A stretch of DNA of 64,000 nucleotides from Argopecten irradians (taxonomy: Eukaryota > Mollusca > Bivalvia > Pectinida > Pectinidae), in assembly GCF_041381155.1 (NCBI RefSeq), contig NC_091142.1, positions 40,101,604 to 40,165,603 of the forward strand. The letters run 5' to 3'. Under the pieces are notes generated by a model. It had not been told where the DNA came from. It worked only from the letters and a program-made list of their open reading frames with translations, and made no database searches. This document shows positions 58,947 through 64,000 of this stretch, in pieces; within the stretch, counting starts at the first letter, position 1; every line of letters starts with the position of its first letter. A program made the position numbers and the translations under genes.

Positions 58947-59128
58947 TTTGCATATTACAGAGTTATCTGCACTTGCGAGTATGTATTGATTGTGACGTCA
59001 TGTGTTTGCGAGCGTAACGTCATACGTTTCGGTAAAAACGACGTGAATTGCGCTCATAAAATAAAGACGTAACAATCGATACCCAATCGATACCTACCCG
59101 TAAGGGATCTCACTCTGCAATATGCAAA
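58947..59128. mobile_element. Palindromic MITE with TGACGTCA, copy 2
   Basis: TTTGCATATTACAGAGT ... CTTGCGAGTA ... GATTGTGACGTCA at the left reads back as GACGTAACAATCGATA ... TACCCGTAAG ... ACTCTGCAATATGCAAA at the right. Inside are AACGTCATACG and GACGTGAATT. It shares arms with the element at 6831-6995 and core with 17600-17720. Confidence 0.7.
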
Positions 59129-59165
59129 GACGGAATATATTCACGTTCAATTTCGCGCCACTTCA

Positions 59166-59196
59166 ATAGTGCCCGCTTGCCCGGGCACTATTGCAA
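59166..59196. repeat. Short perfect hairpin
   Basis: CAATAGTGCCCG, then a CTTGC loop, then CGGGCACTATTG. It may be the end of a longer decayed element related to the AGGGCACTATGG hairpin at 58564. Confidence 0.6.
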
Positions 59197-60242
59197 ATAG
59201 TAGCTTGTGTGTAGCCAATCAGATTCCAGTATTCTTTCACGCGATATACTAATATGCTAAATAAATATGTAATAAAGAAACAGTGATGTAATTAGTGTGT
59301 AAAATTGCGATAACTAAGTATGGAAATTGGTATGAGCGCCCTTCTACGAAAAGAAACTGTATTGTTAAAAAAACAGTTTATAACCCTCTATACTAAATAC
59401 ATTATTATTATATCATTAAAATGGATATATTATGTGTACATTTCAATTGTCTAACTGCGGTACTAACTATCTTAACTTAATTTCCAATTTTATCACTTTA
59501 TTTCCTTCTTTTAATTACACAGAACTGTAACATGATTACAGAGTGATAAGCAAAATTGATTGAATACGTTTGCAATAGTATTTACTTTTAAAGTCGACAT
59601 TTCAAACTATTTGTGTAAAATCTAAAGCAAATTATCTTTTGAATCGTAAGTTACACACAATGGAAGGATCAATATTTCACCTTTTAGAGTCATTAAATGA
59701 AAACCTTATTCTTCAAACTTCTTGACATCATACTCGACATCAATGTTACTCCATCTTCATGTAGCCGCATTACGAAATGTTCCATGTTTGAATGAATATA
59801 CACAAACTTGATCTCATGAATGCAAAGTATGTTGACGTTTATAAAACTGAAACTTGGGTATATCAAAAGAAAGATAACTCTATGATCATATTACATGCAT
59901 CGGAGAAGCGATAACTTTGTTTTTCTGAAGCAGTTTGAAAACGTTAGATTTATATGTGTTGTAATTTTCATACTCACGAATCATGGAGAGCTTTTAACTA
60001 TGTTATTTACCACCAAAGGTTACCAATATTTTGATATTTCCAATGCTTACAATGCATTGGTTGTAATTTTGCAAGAACAAATAAGGGCTGAAAAGGAATT
60101 TTGACAGAACGGCTAAAAATCATTATATTTACTACTACAGTGAAGTGAAATGAGTACAAACCGACAAATCACGAAGCCAATTTTTGGTATACAATTTCAT
60201 GTCACATGTTAACAGTGTTATTGGTAATTTTAATGTGATTTC
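59197..60242. other. Intergenic, no gene seen
   Basis: AT-rich; the short open frame at 59895-60104 has no recognisable features. Confidence 0.5.
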
Positions 60243-60500
60243 TACGACGACCCATATACGCCATGTCAATATATACTTAAGAAACATAGTTTTGACAGTA
60301 GTTTCACACAAAAACGTTGCCAGCAATCACAAAAGCAGTCTTTTTTGGTCAAAACAGCGTTGACAAAATAATCTAAAAGCAAAGCAAAATTTGACAAAAA
60401 ACGACTGCTTTTGTGGTTGCTGACAACGTTTTTGTGTGAAACTACTGTCAAAACTATGTGGCTTTAGTGTATATTGACAAGGCGTATATCGGTCGTCGTA
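60243..60500. mobile_element. Palindromic MITE, ~98-bp arms
   Basis: The left arm TACGACGACCCATATACGCC ... GTTTTGACAGTAGTTTCACA ... AAAAGCAGTC and the right arm GACTGCTTTT ... TGTGAAACTACTGTCAAAAC ... GGCGTATATCGGTCGTCGTA surround a ~62-bp spacer. Confidence 0.85.
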
Positions 60501-62022
60501 CATTTCTGCAGGTATGTTTGATTCCAAACAAACATTAGGCGCAAAAAGCAGAAATTTTACAGTGCATAAATTCTATGTATTAACTAATGTTTATAAGGCA
60601 TTACACGTGTTAGGTTGTCCATTTCACTAATTTTCACAGCTTAATTAATCAAACCTGATGGTTTTCAATAGATTACTGGTGAAAAAATAACATGTCCAAA
60701 TTTTCGCCCACGGTACATATAACTTTAAAGGTTCCTATACGTGGAACCATCCTCGATATTCTAGAGTTACTAACAATTTCGTCCCTCGAATGTCGAGGAT
60801 GACGTGGAACAACTTCTGTTAAACATGATCAAATAAATTACAAATTACTATAGAGATCGCGGAACCAATTTATTTCACATAGACGTCAATGTTAACGTTT
60901 TCCACTGTCCAGGTAATATGAAGTTTCCAAGCTCGATCATTCATCACTTATTTTAATTTTAAAAAATGTAATCTCACACAAATGCGAATAAAAATTTTAA
61001 CAGTTTAAGGAATGTCATCTTGTTAAACTTTTAGGCAGGGGTCCCATATGGTTTTGAATTCTTCACTAAGAATCGCAAAATTGGAATCGTAATTATCTTC
61101 TTTGTCAGAAACAGATTTCACAACTTTCAAAATTTTTAAACATTTTACATCTTCACATGTTGTCCTAACCACATATTAAACATTTGAAACTGGTGCACTC
61201 TGAAACAGAAAGCTCTGCAACATTCATCTATTTATGAATTCTTCCAAAGGGAATTTCCATAAATCTATTCTTGTTTGATTCTGCGGTCACTATAATGCTG
61301 CAATAGAATTCAAGAATACATTGTATATAAGAAGTGCTAATCGCTTTGTTTGATCTAACAACATTCACTGATTGCTAAATGATAATTGCTGACATTTCAA
61401 AGTCAAAACTTGTTTCATGATATGTTTTCTACAAGAACATTAATGCCAAAATGTATTTGTAAGATATTTATTATAAAATCATTTATATATCATTTTAGAT
61501 TGTTTACAAAATTTATGATCAAGTGTGTGGAATTAGTCACGTCATGAATGTCAAACGTTGAAACAATTTTACATGTAGCTATAAAACGTGGGTGCTGGTA
61601 TGGCTAAACAAATCAAATGTGACTATCAATAATTGTTAATGTTTGTTTGTTTCTTATTTCTTTCTTTCTTTTACATATGATTTGATATACAATCATTAAA
61701 GCTGCTATTGTATGTATTCAAAACTAAGCAAATTGCCAATTATTTAACTGGTTTCGCTCGAAGCGAGACGCTTCTTTGATGCGGAGGAAAAGATACATTC
61801 ACTTAAGTGAATGAGTGTGTACTCCTTTTTACTTTCGTGGGAAATATATGAGCGAATTCGCAAACAGTACCAGAAATTCTATTCAGTGTCTAGTATCACT
61901 GAAACAATATGAAAATATTCAAAGACAATAATTACCAATCAAAGAATTACTTTACAGTATATACCTTTGCCATGAGCCAAGAAAAAGACGACACCGCCAA
62001 GCGAGATTTTCGATATCGTAAA
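60501..62022. other. Intergenic, no gene seen
   Basis: AT-rich; a weak inverted pair GTGGAACCATCCTCGA / TCGAGGATGACGTGGAAC near 60740-60810 is the only structure. Confidence 0.4.
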
Positions 62023-62092
62023 AATGACGTCATTCCGGTGAATGTGACGTCACTATTTAGCGGAACTTAATGACGTTTTCATTCACCGGAAG
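62023..62092. repeat. Short inverted repeat with ACGTCA sites
   Basis: TGACGTCATTCCGGTGAATG TGACGTCA at the left and AATGACGTTTTCATTCACCGGAA at the right, about 28 bp per arm. It may be a small member of the ACGTCA-bearing hairpin elements. Confidence 0.55.
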
Positions 62093-63659
62093 GTTCAAGT
62101 TGTGGGTCATGTTAGAAAAAGTTCATTCAGATGTGGAACATATTCACGAGATCGTATTGACGGATAAAGCATTTCGTATTGACGGATAAAGCATAAGTAT
62201 ATCCGGCAGTAGTTATCTGTCAGTATGTGGGGCAGTTGCAGGATAAATTTATGATTATGGCAGCACGGCCAAAAATCATTATACAAGTCATCCATGTTTT
62301 TGCGTTTTAATACTGAAGCACACTAAATAAACTGTTCACATTCCATTAGTATTAAGGTAGTACCACAATGCATGCATGGAGATAGTTATCTAAACCAAAA
62401 ATATCGAAATATTACAAACACTCAGACAAAGACATGCGATATACAAGGTATTCAGTATTTAAAAACAAGTAAAGCAATAAGGCATCAATTAACGAAATAT
62501 TGAATCACAACGTTTTGTATGGTATCTCAAATGTAGCGATACCAACCAACATTAAATTACACATAGCTGACTGCTTTGTGTCACTCGCTTGCTACGATAA
62601 AAGCATATTAACAATTAATCATGTTTTAAAAAAAAATTATCTGTCTGTTCGATTTAATTTTTTATATCATGCTTTACTTTATATACCATGCATGTTACAT
62701 ATGCACACGGCAATATAACTGTCAGAACCACCTAATCAATGATATCGCTATAATAGTATGACATCACAATGAGTTGTATACAATGTGAAATGAACATGAA
62801 TTTTTTTTTTATTAGATTGTGTTATTTAGTGAGTCCGATTGGTTATAAATTATCATCAAGGTGCGTGGATGAATACATGTCTTTCTAATTTACAAAATGA
62901 TGATATTGGAGAGAGAGAAGTTGTTATGGTTTGCATATAACAAACTGTTATGGTTTGCATATAACAAACTCCTGAGAGTATTGCTCTTTAAGAGACTGTC
63001 AGACTCTGGATATTTCACTGATCAATCTTACAGTTACGTGTAATTAGTTATTTCAGTACATACCAGCAGTATACATATTTAAACATGTTTGACGAAAGGA
63101 ACTATGGATGGATACATTAATTAAAAAATACTAATTGAAAGTGGGAAGCTTTGTGTTATCATGCATGACTAGATATTCGGTTGACAGACTCGTGAGTTTG
63201 AGCAGGTGGGTGCGAAGGATGCGATGCACTAGTATTGTAGTAGTAATTAATTCCGTCCTGGTGCACTTTCAAAACAACAGGAATAGTGTCATCGTCAGGA
63301 GTCATGGTAACCGCTTCCATCTCTTTCACCAGTCATGCGAATCGATCGACATTTTGTGCGTGCCATGCGTTATATCACAGCATTGGATAAAATCCTACAC
63401 AGTATTCCGCCCGGAAATTAACTTTTAGTTTACAGAATGGACCGTTCAAACACAATCGTTTTTCTTATTGGTGGAAAAAAAACGTCATAATTAATGTTTT
63501 CTTTGTGTCGATGTTAAAAAAATATCTTAACGATCTAAAATTTACGTTTGTTTAAAACTGGAGCGATGGGTAAGCTGACAGAATCTGATGAAGCCTATTG
63601 AGGATGCACGGTTGGGTTCAACTAGAACGGTAGTACTGACGTCAACAGGTCGCTAAAGA
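62093..63659. other. Upstream of the second GT31 gene
   Basis: AT-rich and non-coding as far as I can see. At 62922-62971 a 24-bp unit (GTTATGGTTTGCATATAACA + AACT) is tandemly duplicated. Confidence 0.45.
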
Positions 63660-64000
63660 ATGGCATTTAGAAATGTTAGCCGTAAAACCATTGTCGTATC
63701 ACTGACGTCAATAGTATCCTTGTTTTACGTTTTGGGGCTATTTAGCCTTGGAGAACAGCCATCGGACCCCATTTATATTGACTTTGCTACCAACTTCTCA
63801 TACCCTTTGGAGGTCGACATGGTCAAGTTGGTCTCTGATTATAAAAAGGGTTATATCATTAGAGAGGAAGTTATTAATCCGTTCCCTTACGGATTCATCA
63901 GGAACCCTTCGCACAAATGCAAACTGACTGAGCCAGAGCTTCAAATTCAGAAGCATGTCCACGTCCTATTCATGGTGAAATCTGCTTTCGATAACAGGCG
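63660..64000 (+). CDS. GT31 beta-1,3-glycosyltransferase, 5' part, cut by window edge
   Basis: The frame is open from ATG at 63660 to the last base (113 codons). It starts MAFRNVSRKT, then a membrane anchor at residues about 11-28 (IVVSLTSIVSLFYVLGLF), a short stem, and NFSYPLEVDMVKLV ... VINPFPYGFIRNP ... KCKLTEPEL ... VHVLFMVKSAFDNR. These align without gaps of note to the stem-catalytic junction of the gene at 50836 (NFSYPLDVDMVELV, VINPFPYQSITNP, LFLVKSSYHH). The GT31 catalytic motifs lie beyond the window. Same strand as the first copy, 11.4 kb downstream, so a tandem family. The stem lacks the 12-residue repeats of the first copy. Confidence 0.85.
   Translation, partial: MAFRNVSRKTIVVSLTSIVSLFYVLGLFSLGEQPSDPIYIDFATNFSYPLEVDMVKLVSDYKKGYIIREEVINPFPYGFIRNPSHKCKLTEPELQIQKHVHVLFMVKSAFDNR

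Overview
The window is animal nuclear DNA: AT-rich, with spliced genes (GT/AG introns in phase), C2H2 zinc fingers, a Golgi GT31 glycosyltransferase and abundant short DNA transposons. Several dispersed repeats, and the Helitron-like elements with central tandem arrays, are of types I associate with bivalve molluscs. A scallop-like marine bivalve is my best guess. This rests on repeat style and protein flavour, not on a database match.

Layout. 0.1-10.8 kb, minus strand: a gene whose exons I could join in phase, giving a secreted protein of about 636 residues with a C-terminal von Willebrand A domain; its introns are packed with miniature inverted-repeat elements. 12.0-14.0 kb: a Helitron-like element with a 155-bp tandem array. 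15-19 kb: non-coding DNA with a TIR element, a 33-bp array of TGACGTCA sites and hairpin elements. 19.1-23.0 kb, minus strand: an intact 1293-residue zinc-finger protein with 23 fingers. 23.4-27.4 kb: a complete hAT-type non-autonomous element, other MITEs and an 86-bp-arm palindrome. 27.5-31.3 kb: a second Helitron-like element of the same design with a ~157-bp array, inserted in an older dispersed repeat. 31.8-33.5 kb: the broken 3' end of an LTR retrotransposon. 35.4-37.3 kb: two large palindromes. 37.3-39.1 kb: a ~0.9 kb tandem duplication carrying a 5' non-coding exon. 39.2-40.8 and 46.7-48.3 kb, plus strand: two paralogous AMP-binding acyl-CoA synthetase-like genes, the second with a frameshift. 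50.8-52.3 kb, plus strand: a GT31 beta-1,3-glycosyltransferase gene. 53.0-56.8 kb: a 3.7 kb minisatellite. 57-63.6 kb: non-coding DNA with hairpin elements. 63.7-64.0 kb: the start of a second GT31 gene, cut by the window edge.

The genes do not form a pathway. The two synthetase genes and the two GT31 genes are local tandem families in the same orientation. The most unusual things are a seven-unit 36-bp coding repeat in the stem of one GT31 copy and not the other, the two Helitron-like elements with near-equal array periods, the fourfold finger-pair module in the zinc-finger protein, a vWA domain with a degenerate metal site and a mucin-like insertion, and a 1 kb palindrome whose arms carry a conserved open frame ending at a splice donor.
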